Of a stretch of 54,842 nucleotides of DNA, positions 43,798 to 52,115 are shown piece after piece. The notes below the pieces were generated by a model. It was given only the letters and a program-made list of their open reading frames with translations. It ran no database searches and had not been told where the DNA came from. A program made the position numbers and the translations under genes. Origin of the DNA: Ignavibacteriales bacterium. GTDB taxonomy: Bacteria > Bacteroidota > Ignavibacteria > UBA10030. The first letter of the stretch is position 1; each line of letters starts with the position of its first letter. The stretch is taken from NCBI GenBank assembly GCA_016186715.1, contig JACPLA010000019.1, positions 1-54,842 of the forward strand, read 5' to 3'.

Positions 43798-44970
43798 TCA
43801 GAACAAGAACGGATGAACAACAGCTCGGTTATGTTTCTCTTGGAGATGTTTTCCCACGAGCTTCTGATAGAGCGCCGTGTACTGTCCCACAGTCCACTCA
43901 AGGTTGTGGATCTTCGCCCATTCAAGACTCTCTGCCCGCAATCCGTCGAAACGAACGGGATCTTTGAGCAAATGGATGACTTCCCGGGCAAGACGTTCAT
44001 GATCCCCGACATCGACGCCAATTGCCCCCGTCGGAGAAAAATCTGAGATCAATCCGACCTTCGTGCCTGCAATGGCGAGACCGCATGCGGCGGCCTCCGC
44101 GACTGCGACACTCTGGGCTTCATACAACGATGTGTGGAGCAAGACGTGTCCCCAGTTAAAGTGTGCGCCCAAAGCCTTGTTCTCAACATATCCGACAAAC
44201 TCGACTGAATCGCTGATGTCCAGTTGTTCTGCAATACCGCGTAGGCGGCCATTCAGATAATCCAGACCAACGATTCGGAGTTTACACTCAAATTCTTTTC
44301 GTATGATGCTGAATGCTTTCAAGAGTGTAATCTGATCCTTGAGTTCATGAACGTTCGCAACGTGAAGAAAATGGAAGGGCTCTTTTAACAACTTCACCTT
44401 CGGATGAAAAGTCAGCGAGTCGGGGCAGTTCGGAATGATGTGAACATCGTTGCGGAAGAGGCCTAATTGCTTCAACCGGGCTTCTTGAAACTTGCTTAAC
44501 ACAACAAGGGACGAAGCGCTGCCACCGATCCAGAAGGTCAGTTTCTTCAGAAGGGGATGTCGGAGACTACCGTATTGGAACTGGGGAATGTTCGCTGTTT
44601 CGCCGCCGTGGAGCGTGATGAGGCTGGGTATTCGAAGCAGGCGGCTCGCCAACACGACGGCTGCCTCGGCAGGCCATCCGAGCATTCCATGGAGAAGTTG
44701 GAACTGCTCTGTTCTGAAATCGCGGAGAAGAACGGAAAGAAAACTCAGAAATTTCACAACGAACGCACTTTTGGTATGCGTTCTGAGATATCGTACACGG
44801 GCTTTTCCGCAGGACAGAGAGGGTTGCTTGACCCCTGGCACACTGAGCGAGTAGAGTGTAATCTCAAATTGTTCTGAAAGACGAGAGACAAGATCATACA
44901 CGGCGGGAATGTGAATTCCCTTGCCATACTCTGCAGCCCCACCGGGAACGATAATGGCAATGCGATTCAT
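43798..44970 (-). CDS. family 4 (GT-B) glycosyltransferase
   Basis: The 390-residue protein opens with IAIIVPGGAAEYGKGIHIPAVYDL and carries the GT-B fold: LITLHGGE, VHIIPNCPDSLTFHP, FHFLHVANVHELKDQITLLKAF and the donor-site motif HTSLYEAQSVAVAEAAACGLA (E-x7-E). It transfers a sugar from an NDP- or UDP-sugar in the cytoplasm. Its start overlaps the GT9 stop by four bases. Acceptor unknown. Confidence 0.9.
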   Translation of the reverse strand: MNRIAIIVPGGAAEYGKGIHIPAVYDLVSRLSEQFEITLYSLSVPGVKQPSLSCGKARVRYLRTHTKSAFVVKFLSFLSVLLRDFRTEQFQLLHGMLGWPAEAAVVLASRLLRIPSLITLHGGETANIPQFQYGSLRHPLLKKLTFWIGGSASSLVVLSKFQEARLKQLGLFRNDVHIIPNCPDSLTFHPKVKLLKEPFHFLHVANVHELKDQITLLKAFSIIRKEFECKLRIVGLDYLNGRLRGIAEQLDISDSVEFVGYVENKALGAHFNWGHVLLHTSLYEAQSVAVAEAAACGLAIAGTKVGLISDFSPTGAIGVDVGDHERLAREVIHLLKDPVRFDGLRAESLEWAKIHNLEWTVGQYTALYQKLVGKHLQEKHNRAVVHPFLF

Positions 44971-46040
44971 AGAAAAGGAGTTTCATGATGTCGCGCAGGC
45001 ATGGAAAGTTCCCGGGCTTTTTGAAGTACGAACTCGGGCGTGTACCTCGTCAAGCAATGGACGTCGCCATATCGACATTGTGAATCCATACACCCTCCAC
45101 ACGGCAGATCTCCTGAATGGAGCAACAGAGTGTGGGCACCCACCGGCTGCGACCATTCATGTCGGGTCGAACCGAAAAGGGCAAGAGTGGGGACCCCGGA
45201 GACCCAAGCCATGTGCATTAATCCGGAGTCTTCGCTGATGATGATCTTGACGAACTGCAAGATGCCCAACGCTTCCGCCAGAGTCGTTCTTCCAGTGAGA
45301 TTGATCATGCCTCCGTCGAACTCCCGTTGCAGAAGTTCCGCTTTTTCCCGTATCCTGTCTGTCCCTAAGAGCACAAACTTCACTTCCTCACGTTCCCGCC
45401 AGAGCTTTCCAAGGTATGCGTAGTTCTGAATTGGCCAGTTTCTTGATGCGAAGAGTCCGGCCGGATTCAGTACCACCAACGCGGTCTTTGCATCCCATCC
45501 GTTTTCTTCGAGAAGCTGGCGGGCCCGCGCAAGAAGAGCGCCCTGGAGTTTGATCTGATAGAGCGGCTCAATTTGAGGAAAACCCGTACCGTGAAACGTT
45601 TCGAGTACTCGATCACCCGCGGCCTTCGCCGAAAAGCGGTCAAATTCTCCCCACGCTTGAGGTTGCGCGGCACGACGGATCATTCGGCTGACGAGATTTC
45701 TTTGCAGATCGATGACGACGTCATAGCGGTGTTTTCGGATTGTCGACCCCCACTTCAGTGCATGAACTAACCTGGAAGAACGACTATCAGTACGAGGGAA
45801 AACATGCACGTGGTCGAAAATTGTCATCGCACCGACAAGGTCAGCGCAAGGTTCCGACGTAAGGAAATCAATCTGTGCTTCCGGGAACAACGTTCGAAGA
45901 GAATTCGAACAGGGAAACGTTATCGCAACATCTCCAATCGCGTGAAGGCGGATGATCAGAACGCGGCCGGGATCTTCCTGTTTATTCCAGGGTCCGAATG
46001 ACTGGGAACGGCGGAACAATGTGCTTGAAGCGGGAATCAT
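44967..46040 (-). CDS. family 9 glycosyltransferase (heptosyltransferase-like)
   Basis: The 357-residue protein matches ADP-heptose:LPS heptosyltransferases: RVLIIRLHAIGDVAITFPCSNSL at the start, YDVVIDLQRNLVSRMI, LVVLNPAGLFASRNWP and the donor-binding IISEDSGLMHMAWVSGVPTLALFGST. A cysteine cluster near the end (PCGGCMDSQCRYGDVHC) is often seen in this family. It supports synthesis of an LPS inner core or another surface glycan. Confidence 0.9.
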   Translation of the reverse strand: MIPASSTLFRRSQSFGPWNKQEDPGRVLIIRLHAIGDVAITFPCSNSLRTLFPEAQIDFLTSEPCADLVGAMTIFDHVHVFPRTDSRSSRLVHALKWGSTIRKHRYDVVIDLQRNLVSRMIRRAAQPQAWGEFDRFSAKAAGDRVLETFHGTGFPQIEPLYQIKLQGALLARARQLLEENGWDAKTALVVLNPAGLFASRNWPIQNYAYLGKLWREREEVKFVLLGTDRIREKAELLQREFDGGMINLTGRTTLAEALGILQFVKIIISEDSGLMHMAWVSGVPTLALFGSTRHEWSQPVGAHTLLLHSGDLPCGGCMDSQCRYGDVHCLTRYTPEFVLQKARELSMPARHHETPFL

Positions 46041-46052
46041 CCTGATCCGGTC

Positions 46053-46862
46053 CTACAGCGGATTTCTTCGGAGAACGATCATGGTGTGATCGCCAAGGAT
46101 CCGAAAGAAGGGAAGGATGGCAACGAACCGATCGACACGAACGAGAAATCGGCTAAAAAGTGTCCAGCGTGAAGAAAATCGCAGAGCATGAGGAGGAGGA
46201 GAGATGACATTCAACCCACGGATACGGCACGGTTCGAACCACGGACGAAAGGCATTCTGAATCTTCTTGTGCGAATGATAGAAGACAGTGAACGATTTTC
46301 CTTTGAATCCCGTGGCAGGGGCGCCGTTTCCGAGCCTTCGCAGCGCTTGTCGCCATTTCCCCCTGAGTGCGTTGGCGAGAATTTCCCACAGCGACACCGG
46401 CGGCATGACGACGCCGAGAAAAAACCCGCCCGGTGCGGTGACACCCGCAATTTCCCGGGCAGCGATCGAAAGATCTGACACACAATTCAGACCGCCAAAA
46501 TTCGACGTGACGAGATCAAATTTCATCCGGGGGAGTTTCTCAAGATTCTCGAAGGAAGCGACCGTGAATGTCACGTTGTCCAACTGCAACAGATCCCTCT
46601 TGCGGGTTGCCTGCTCAATCATTTTCTGCGAGAGATCGCATCCCACGACAGTGTACCCCATGCGAGCATAGATCAATGCATCGATCCCTGTCCCGCAATT
46701 CACGTCAAGCAACCGGCTTTTCGCCCGAACCAGAGCGGCCGCGGTGGTATACACAACATTCCTGATTTCGCGGGTCGTGTCGTTTTCGTACGTATCATCG
46801 AATGAGTCGGCAATCCCGTCGAAGGCAGATCGCACCTGCTCTATGTTTGTCCCCGGTCTCAC
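46053..46862 (-). CDS. class I SAM-dependent methyltransferase
   Basis: The 269-residue protein has the AdoMet site LLDVNCGTGIDALIYARMG (motif I), VVGCDLSQKMI, VTFTVASFENL and the post-region DLVTSNFGGLNCV. A C-terminal part rich in aromatic and basic residues (FRPWFEPCRIRGLNVISPPPHALRF, in pieces) resembles small-molecule methyltransferases. Being in the glycan operon and overlapping the radical SAM gene (ATGA), it may methylate a sugar or a lipid intermediate. Target unknown. Confidence 0.88.
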   Translation of the reverse strand: MRPGTNIEQVRSAFDGIADSFDDTYENDTTREIRNVVYTTAAALVRAKSRLLDVNCGTGIDALIYARMGYTVVGCDLSQKMIEQATRKRDLLQLDNVTFTVASFENLEKLPRMKFDLVTSNFGGLNCVSDLSIAAREIAGVTAPGGFFLGVVMPPVSLWEILANALRGKWRQALRRLGNGAPATGFKGKSFTVFYHSHKKIQNAFRPWFEPCRIRGLNVISPPPHALRFSSRWTLFSRFLVRVDRFVAILPFFRILGDHTMIVLRRNPL

Positions 46863-48340
46863 GGTGAGGAACTGGTTTTTTGATAGGACTCAAGTTTCTG
46901 AAGAGCAAAAGGAAGCGTGGCGCCATGATAAAACATCCCCGCCAGCGATCGGAACGACCTCCCGTTGGTACGCCGTAACGAAGGACGAAGAAATTCCGTG
47001 AGCATGCGCATTCCCCGCCAAACGCTGAACTTCTTGTGAAGAACCTTGTGAAGAGAGCGGTAGAAATCCGGATGGTATTCCCCGGGAAACATGAGATCCA
47101 AGTCCTGGCTGCTGAACCAATTCTGTTTCGACCTAAGCCCCTTCTTTACTCTCTCGTAGAACTTCGTTCCCGGTAACGGATACGATACGGACACCCCGAT
47201 TTCATCCGGCATGCATTCACGTACCAAATCAAGCGTCAGCTGAATGTCTTCGCGTATTTCTCCAGGATACCCAAATTGAAGAAAGAAACCGACGCGGATT
47301 CCGGCAGAATGCAACAACCTTGTGGCTGCGCGGATTTCTTCTACCGTTGTCCCCTTTTCCATCGCGTCAAGGATTTTCTGGGATCCGGATTCGGCGCCAA
47401 CCCAGACGGTTCGACACCCCGCATCGGCAAGGTGGCGAATCGTATTGTCTTTCAAGAGAAGATCAACGCGCGAAAGACACTTGAACGGAATAACGGCATC
47501 TTCACGATTCACAATTTGCGAGAATCGCTCTATCCACCCGCGCTTCAAACCGAAGATATCGTCCGTGATCCACAGATGGTCGGGGCGGATAGTCTCCTTC
47601 AGGAATTTCATTTCCTCAACAACGTGCTCGGGGCTCCGGGAGGTGTATGCCTGGCCAAACAACGGCTTTGCGCACCAATTGCAGTGGAAAGGACACCCGC
47701 GCGTAGTGGAGAGATTGATGGAAAAATATCCGTGTCGTCGCTTCCATGCGGATCGATATCGGCTGATATCGACAAGATCCCATGCCGGGAACGGGAGCAC
47801 GTCAAGATCTTTCATCAGTCCCCGCGGCGGTGTCCGGACGACGGCCCCGTCTTTCAGAAAAGAGAGCCCGGGAACGGATTCCGGGTGTGAAGCCGTTGCC
47901 CGACCCAGCACGTGTGTGGCAAGTTCGGTGAGGGTTCGCTCGGCCTCCCCGCAGATGACATAATCAACGCTGTGGGCAAAGTATTGCTCCAGATGATCGA
48001 CCGCGTCGGAACTGAAGACGACAGTGACGCAGCCGGCTGCCTTGGCATAAGAGGCTAGACGAAAGGCCGCCTCCCGCATTCGGCTGAGACACATTTTGGT
48101 GAGGTAATTGAAACTGTCGTCATAGATGACAACCATTTTCGGGCGGAATCGTTCAATCGCCTCCTCAATCTCATCTTCCCGAGAAGAAAACATGACGTCA
48201 TGATGCGCAACCATCATTCCGGCATTCCGAAGGACGTTCGCAGCAATGAGTGTTCCCAGGGGAGGATAGGGCATCATGGCCCTGTATTCCTTCGTATCGA
48301 ATCGAAGGAAATACGAATGTGTCAATAAGACATCAGTCAT
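46859..48340 (-). CDS. B12-binding radical SAM protein
   Basis: The 493-residue protein has an N-terminal cobalamin-binding-like Rossmann domain (PPLGTLIAANVLRNAG, MVVIYDDSFNYL). The radical SAM cluster motif is RGCPFHCNWCAKP (C-x3-C-x2-C), and the TIM-barrel segments VWVGAESGSQKILDAMEKG and FFLQFGYPGE are typical of BchE/HpnJ-like enzymes. No His-rich cobalamin DxHxxG motif is obvious. Such enzymes modify sugars, lipids or tetrapyrroles by methylation or ring changes. It overlaps the nucleotidyltransferase-like gene by eight bases. Confidence 0.88.
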   Translation of the reverse strand: MTDVLLTHSYFLRFDTKEYRAMMPYPPLGTLIAANVLRNAGMMVAHHDVMFSSREDEIEEAIERFRPKMVVIYDDSFNYLTKMCLSRMREAAFRLASYAKAAGCVTVVFSSDAVDHLEQYFAHSVDYVICGEAERTLTELATHVLGRATASHPESVPGLSFLKDGAVVRTPPRGLMKDLDVLPFPAWDLVDISRYRSAWKRRHGYFSINLSTTRGCPFHCNWCAKPLFGQAYTSRSPEHVVEEMKFLKETIRPDHLWITDDIFGLKRGWIERFSQIVNREDAVIPFKCLSRVDLLLKDNTIRHLADAGCRTVWVGAESGSQKILDAMEKGTTVEEIRAATRLLHSAGIRVGFFLQFGYPGEIREDIQLTLDLVRECMPDEIGVSVSYPLPGTKFYERVKKGLRSKQNWFSSQDLDLMFPGEYHPDFYRSLHKVLHKKFSVWRGMRMLTEFLRPSLRRTNGRSFRSLAGMFYHGATLPFALQKLESYQKTSSSP

Positions 48341-49307
48341 TACTCGGGCGAAGATCCAATCCGTGGACGCTCAACCGTCTATTGTATTCCTCAAGGATTC
48401 GCGTAAGAAAGTCCCCCCCGTACGCTGTGGAGAGAAAGGGTTCTGTCCGAAACAGCTCGTTCCGCTTTTCCGCCGGAAAGTGCGCATACCTCTTCCTCCA
48501 GATTCCTTTCCAGAAGGAAAGGAGATATTCGTCTAACCGGTCGCCGATCTTCCCCTTGAGGGGAAACTCGAGGAATTCTTGCAGAAAATTTGATCTATGC
48601 GACGATTCCGGGAAAACCTCGCGGTCACCCAGATTGGGGAGATAGTCCTTGATCCATAGGTTGTGACTTACGTACGTTCGGAGAAATTCGGAATTGTCGA
48701 TGGGCTTCAGGGTGGCAATCTCCATCGCCGTGAAGAGGTTCCTTTCAGTCACGTCCAAATAATTTTCTGTTACAAAATGATTGAGGCAGAAGAACTTCTT
48801 GCTGTTGAGAAGGAAGAGTTTTTTAAAGAGGATGAGGAGAGTACGCGTCACCCAAAGTCTCCCGTTGGCCGTGACGACAAAAAAATCAATATCCCCCCTG
48901 TGCGTCATCACCCCTTTTGAAAGTTCCCCCGAAATGAAGACCCCGCGGACGAAAGGGAACATGCGAATGATCGTCCCCATGATTCTGGCAATCAGCCAGT
49001 ACCATTGCGCGCGACGCTCCTTCCTCAGTCGCTCCCGGAGAAGATCACCGGAGTTTCTTGAAACGAAGAATAATCCGTCGCGATGCGATATGAGGAAAGA
49101 GAGGGGCATCGAGGCGCAGGCAGCCGTGATTTCTCCGACCGTCGTAGAGTTTGAGGGGAGGAACGCATGGATTTCAGCCGCGTTCAGGGGATGATCGAAA
49201 ATATCGAAGTAGAGGAGGGTACGGAAAATGTCTTTCTGCAGGGTTGTTGAGGCCCGGAAGTATTCCGTGTCTTCATGAACGGAGGATCCCTTGGGTGCGA
49301 ATGTCAT
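48333..49307 (-). CDS. nucleotidyltransferase-fold protein of unknown function
   Basis: The 324-residue protein (ATG at 49307; upstream codons contain the promoter) has a helical N-terminal part (TLLYFDIFDHPLNAAEIHAF, winged-helix-like). A Pol beta-type nucleotidyltransferase core follows: GVFISGELSKGVMTHRGDIDFFVV, where the usual G-S is G-E-L-S and D-I-D gives the metal-binding pair. A basic C-terminal region follows. It is the first gene of the glycan operon. I do not recognise a characterised homologue; a membrane-bound or carbohydrate role is only suggested by the neighbours. Confidence 0.75.
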   Translation of the reverse strand: MTFAPKGSSVHEDTEYFRASTTLQKDIFRTLLYFDIFDHPLNAAEIHAFLPSNSTTVGEITAACASMPLSFLISHRDGLFFVSRNSGDLLRERLRKERRAQWYWLIARIMGTIIRMFPFVRGVFISGELSKGVMTHRGDIDFFVVTANGRLWVTRTLLILFKKLFLLNSKKFFCLNHFVTENYLDVTERNLFTAMEIATLKPIDNSEFLRTYVSHNLWIKDYLPNLGDREVFPESSHRSNFLQEFLEFPLKGKIGDRLDEYLLSFWKGIWRKRYAHFPAEKRNELFRTEPFLSTAYGGDFLTRILEEYNRRLSVHGLDLRPSND

Positions 49308-49332
49308 CGGCGTTCGAGGTGGTCTCTTTGAG

Positions 49333-49361
49333 ATGGTACAAAAGAATCCGTTTGTGCGCAA
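49333..49361 (-). promoter_or_regulatory. promoter of the glycan operon
   Basis: On the minus strand TTGCGC (49361-49356), 17-base spacer, TACCAT (49338-49333), giving a start near 49326 and an ATG at 49307. The -10 is weaker than at other sites. It overlaps the longer open frame, supporting the downstream ATG. Confidence 0.5.
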
Positions 49362-49391
49362 TCAGCTACGGCTGTGGCAGGGCCGCAAATA

Positions 49392-49420
49392 TTGTAAGTA
49401 ACTCGATTTTTTTCTATATT
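49392..49420 (+). promoter_or_regulatory. promoter of the PASTA-rpe-nagA group
   Basis: TTGTAA (49392-49397), 17-base spacer, TATATT (49415-49420). The PASTA gene ATG lies at 49431, only 10 bases after the -10, so the mRNA should be leaderless or nearly so. Confidence 0.7.
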
Positions 49421-49430
49421 CAGCTCCACC

Positions 49431-50192
49431 ATGACCCTCCGACCTGTATTTCTATCTCTCCTGAAGGGAACTGCGATTCTTGCTGCTGCATTTCTTGCGT
49501 TGTTCTTTGTCCTGGACGATGTCCTCATGCCGCGTTATGTTCAACAAGGAGAAACGACAAATGTTCCCAATGTTGTGGGCGCAGGGGTGGACGAAGCACT
49601 GAACATTCTCGCGGACGTAGGTCTGGAAGGAAAAAAGGCCGAAATCCGCCCCGATAAGCGATTTCCGGAGGGGGCTGTGGTCGTTCAAACACCCCCTGCG
49701 GGCTCAGTGGTCAAATTCGGACGAGGAGTGTATTTGACCGTGAGCGGAGGGGAGACACTCGTAACTGTTCCGGCGTTGCGGGGGCGATCGCTGCGTGATG
49801 CAACCTTGGCTCTGGAAAGGTACGGACTCAAGTTGGGGGAGGTCCAATACAAAGTATCTCTCCAGTTCCCTGAGAATACGATCATCGACCAATCGGTGGC
49901 GGAAAGCACAAAAGTGCGCGGGGGGACGACCATTTCCGTGGTCGCAAGCCAGGGCCCCAGTGCTGACCGCGTCCCGGTTCCTAATTTGGTGAGAAAGAGT
50001 CTGGCGGAGACGGAACGCATCCTTCTGCAAGCGGGCCTCGTGGTCGGGAATATCACTTATCAAGTGAATAACGAAATGCTTCCCAATACCGTGATTGATC
50101 AGTACCCGCGTCCCGGAGCATTTGCGGCTTCGGGCCAGGCGATCGAGCTGTTCATTACCCAACGAGGGGAGAAGAAAGTTCTTGAAAACTGA
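49431..50192 (+). CDS. membrane-anchored PASTA-domain protein without kinase
   Basis: The 253-residue protein has one N-terminal transmembrane helix (~10-28) and then three PASTA domains (~43-108, ~110-175, ~178-245). Each has the V-P-x-(L/V)-x-G/K ... A...L...GL ... V..Q.P..G..V..G..(V/I) pattern. PASTA domains bind peptidoglycan or muropeptides; this version has no serine/threonine kinase or penicillin-binding domain. Such kinase-less proteins probably act at the septum or wall. It overlaps rpe if rpe starts at the TTG. Confidence 0.88.
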   Translation: MTLRPVFLSLLKGTAILAAAFLALFFVLDDVLMPRYVQQGETTNVPNVVGAGVDEALNILADVGLEGKKAEIRPDKRFPEGAVVVQTPPAGSVVKFGRGVYLTVSGGETLVTVPALRGRSLRDATLALERYGLKLGEVQYKVSLQFPENTIIDQSVAESTKVRGGTTISVVASQGPSADRVPVPNLVRKSLAETERILLQAGLVVGNITYQVNNEMLPNTVIDQYPRPGAFAASGQAIELFITQRGEKKVLEN

Positions 50193-50874
50193 TTCACGGG
50201 TGAAAATCGCTCCCTCGCTCCTGGCCGCGGATTTCTCACATCTGCACGACCAGATCCGACAGCTTGAGACCGCCGGAGTGGAGTGGCTGCATCTCGATAT
50301 CATGGATGGTCACTTTGTCCCAAATATTTCGTTCGGCCCGCCGGTGATCGCGTCCCTTCGATTGGAAACAAAGTTGTTTCTTGACACACACCTGATGATC
50401 GACGATCCCGACCGACACCTACAAGCATTTCGGGAAGCCGGATCGGACTGTATTACGGTTCACCAGGAGGCGTGCCCGCACCTCCATCGCACCGTCACGC
50501 GGATCAGGGAACTCGGGGCAAAGGCCGGAGTTGCCATCAACCCTGCAACCCCTGTCTCCACACTCCGGGAAATTGCCGGGGAACTCGATCTTATTCTCAT
50601 CATGTCTGTCAATCCGGGATTTGGAGGACAGCGATACATCCCGGGATCCGCCGAAAAACTCCGTGAAGCGAGGGAACTGATAGCAAAAACCGGAAAGCAC
50701 ATTCTGCTCGAAATCGACGGCGGAATCGACGCTCAAACGGCCCCGGAGGCAGCTCGAGCCGGTGCGAACGTGCTTGTCGCGGGGACGTCCGTGTTTCGTC
50801 AGGGGAACATCGCAAAAGCGCTGAAGCTCTTGGAGGAAAGCATTTCACGCCGGACCTCCGAAAAGCAAAAATGA
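50182..50874 (+). CDS. rpe: ribulose-phosphate 3-epimerase
   Basis: Rpe interconverts ribulose 5-phosphate and xylulose 5-phosphate. The enzyme core starts KIAPSLLAADFSHL; motifs HLDIMDGHFVPNISFGPPVI, THLMIDDP, LIMSVNPGFGGQRYIP and EIDGGIDAQTAPEAARAGANVLVAGTSVF give the metal site and the phosphate loop. A TTG at 50182 (GGGGAG about ten bases before it) gives 230 residues; a GTG at 50200 gives a start closer to family length but lacks a ribosome site. The nagA ATG overlaps its stop (ATGA). Confidence 0.93.
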   Translation: MKTDSRVKIAPSLLAADFSHLHDQIRQLETAGVEWLHLDIMDGHFVPNISFGPPVIASLRLETKLFLDTHLMIDDPDRHLQAFREAGSDCITVHQEACPHLHRTVTRIRELGAKAGVAINPATPVSTLREIAGELDLILIMSVNPGFGGQRYIPGSAEKLREARELIAKTGKHILLEIDGGIDAQTAPEAARAGANVLVAGTSVFRQGNIAKALKLLEESISRRTSEKQK

Positions 50875-52043
50875 AGATTGCCATCAAGAATGCGGATATC
50901 GTCACTCCGTTTCGTGTGATCGAACACGGTGTGATCGTCACTTCGGGGCGCAAGATTTTTGCCGTCGGTGCAAAAGACGAAGTGGATATTCCGTCCGGAG
51001 CGAAAGCGTACGACTGTGAAGGAATGACGCTGACACCCGGATTTGTGGATCTTCTTGTTCACGGCGGGGCCGGATATGGATTTGCGGATATGAGTCTTGA
51101 AGCGGTTGAGAACATTTCTCAGTTCTTTTTCGAACACGGCACAACCGGATTACTGGCCGCACTCTACAGCAAGCCTCAAGACGACATGATCAAGGACGTC
51201 AAGAGGATTACCGACTTCATCGGCAGTCCAAAGGGTTCAAACGTCTGGGGCATTCACCTGGAGGGGCCTTTCATCAACAAGGAACTCCATGGGGCAATGA
51301 AGGCCGAGTATCTTTGGGATGCTGATCCGAAAGGGTGGAAGAAGGTCTTTGCGGCAAGTCAAGGCTCGGTGAAACTGATGACGATCGCGCCGGAATTACC
51401 GGGCGTGGAAGAAGTCATGAGGATGGCGGCAACGGACGGCGTCGTTCTCTCCATCGGGCATTCGGCCGCCAATTACCAGGAGGTCCTGAATGCGATTGAC
51501 AACGGCGCGGCGCATGTGACCCATATGTTCAATGCCATGCGGCCGTTCCATCACCGAAACCCGGGCGTCGTCCTCGGCGCATTGCTGCACAATGAGCTGA
51601 AGATCGAATTGATCGCCGATGGTATTCACGTGCACCCCGCCGTCATGAAGCTGCTGTACAAGGTCAAAGGAGAGGGGGGAATTCTCCTGATTACGGATGC
51701 CATCCGGGCCTGCGGGATGCCGGACGGGGAATACACATTTATGGATCAGAAGATTTTTGTCAAGGAGAAGAGGGCCTATCTCACAGATGGAACGCTGGCA
51801 GGCAGCACGCTGACGATGGAAGAAGCGGTGAAAAACATGATCCAAAAGGTGGAAGTCCCCATCACGAAAGCCGTGCGGATGGCATCGTTGAACGGGGCGA
51901 AGGTACTGGGCCGCCAGCATCACAAGGGAATTCTGGCCGTCGGGAAAGACGCCGATCTCGTCGTCCTCAACAAGGACTTTGAGGTTGAAATGACCATGTT
52001 TGAGGGAACGGTCAAGTATTCAAGAACCGGGGATAGAGACTAG
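50871..52043 (+). CDS. nagA: N-acetylglucosamine-6-phosphate deacetylase
   Basis: NagA removes acetate from GlcNAc-6-phosphate during recycling of wall amino sugars. The 390-residue amidohydrolase has PGFVDLLVHGGAGYGF, GIHLEGPFINKELHGA (metal Glu), SIGHSAANYQE, AAHVTHMFNAMRPFHHRNPG and LLITDAI (catalytic Asp). The first metal site reads L-V-H rather than H-x-H, so one His ligand is absent, as in E. coli-type enzymes with one metal. No nagB is adjacent. Coupled to rpe (ATGA). Confidence 0.93.
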   Translation: MKIAIKNADIVTPFRVIEHGVIVTSGRKIFAVGAKDEVDIPSGAKAYDCEGMTLTPGFVDLLVHGGAGYGFADMSLEAVENISQFFFEHGTTGLLAALYSKPQDDMIKDVKRITDFIGSPKGSNVWGIHLEGPFINKELHGAMKAEYLWDADPKGWKKVFAASQGSVKLMTIAPELPGVEEVMRMAATDGVVLSIGHSAANYQEVLNAIDNGAAHVTHMFNAMRPFHHRNPGVVLGALLHNELKIELIADGIHVHPAVMKLLYKVKGEGGILLITDAIRACGMPDGEYTFMDQKIFVKEKRAYLTDGTLAGSTLTMEEAVKNMIQKVEVPITKAVRMASLNGAKVLGRQHHKGILAVGKDADLVVLNKDFEVEMTMFEGTVKYSRTGDRD

Positions 52044-52115
52044 AAACGGTTTTTTCGAGGGAACAAAAAAGCCGCAAGGATCCGCTCAGTTCATTATTCT
52101 CCTTTCTGAATCTCC

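Noticed and set aside
52047-52074. Possible hairpin CGG-T6/A6-GCCG after nagA as terminator
   Set aside because: The stem is mostly A-T with a bulge and lacks a downstream T run; too weak to list.
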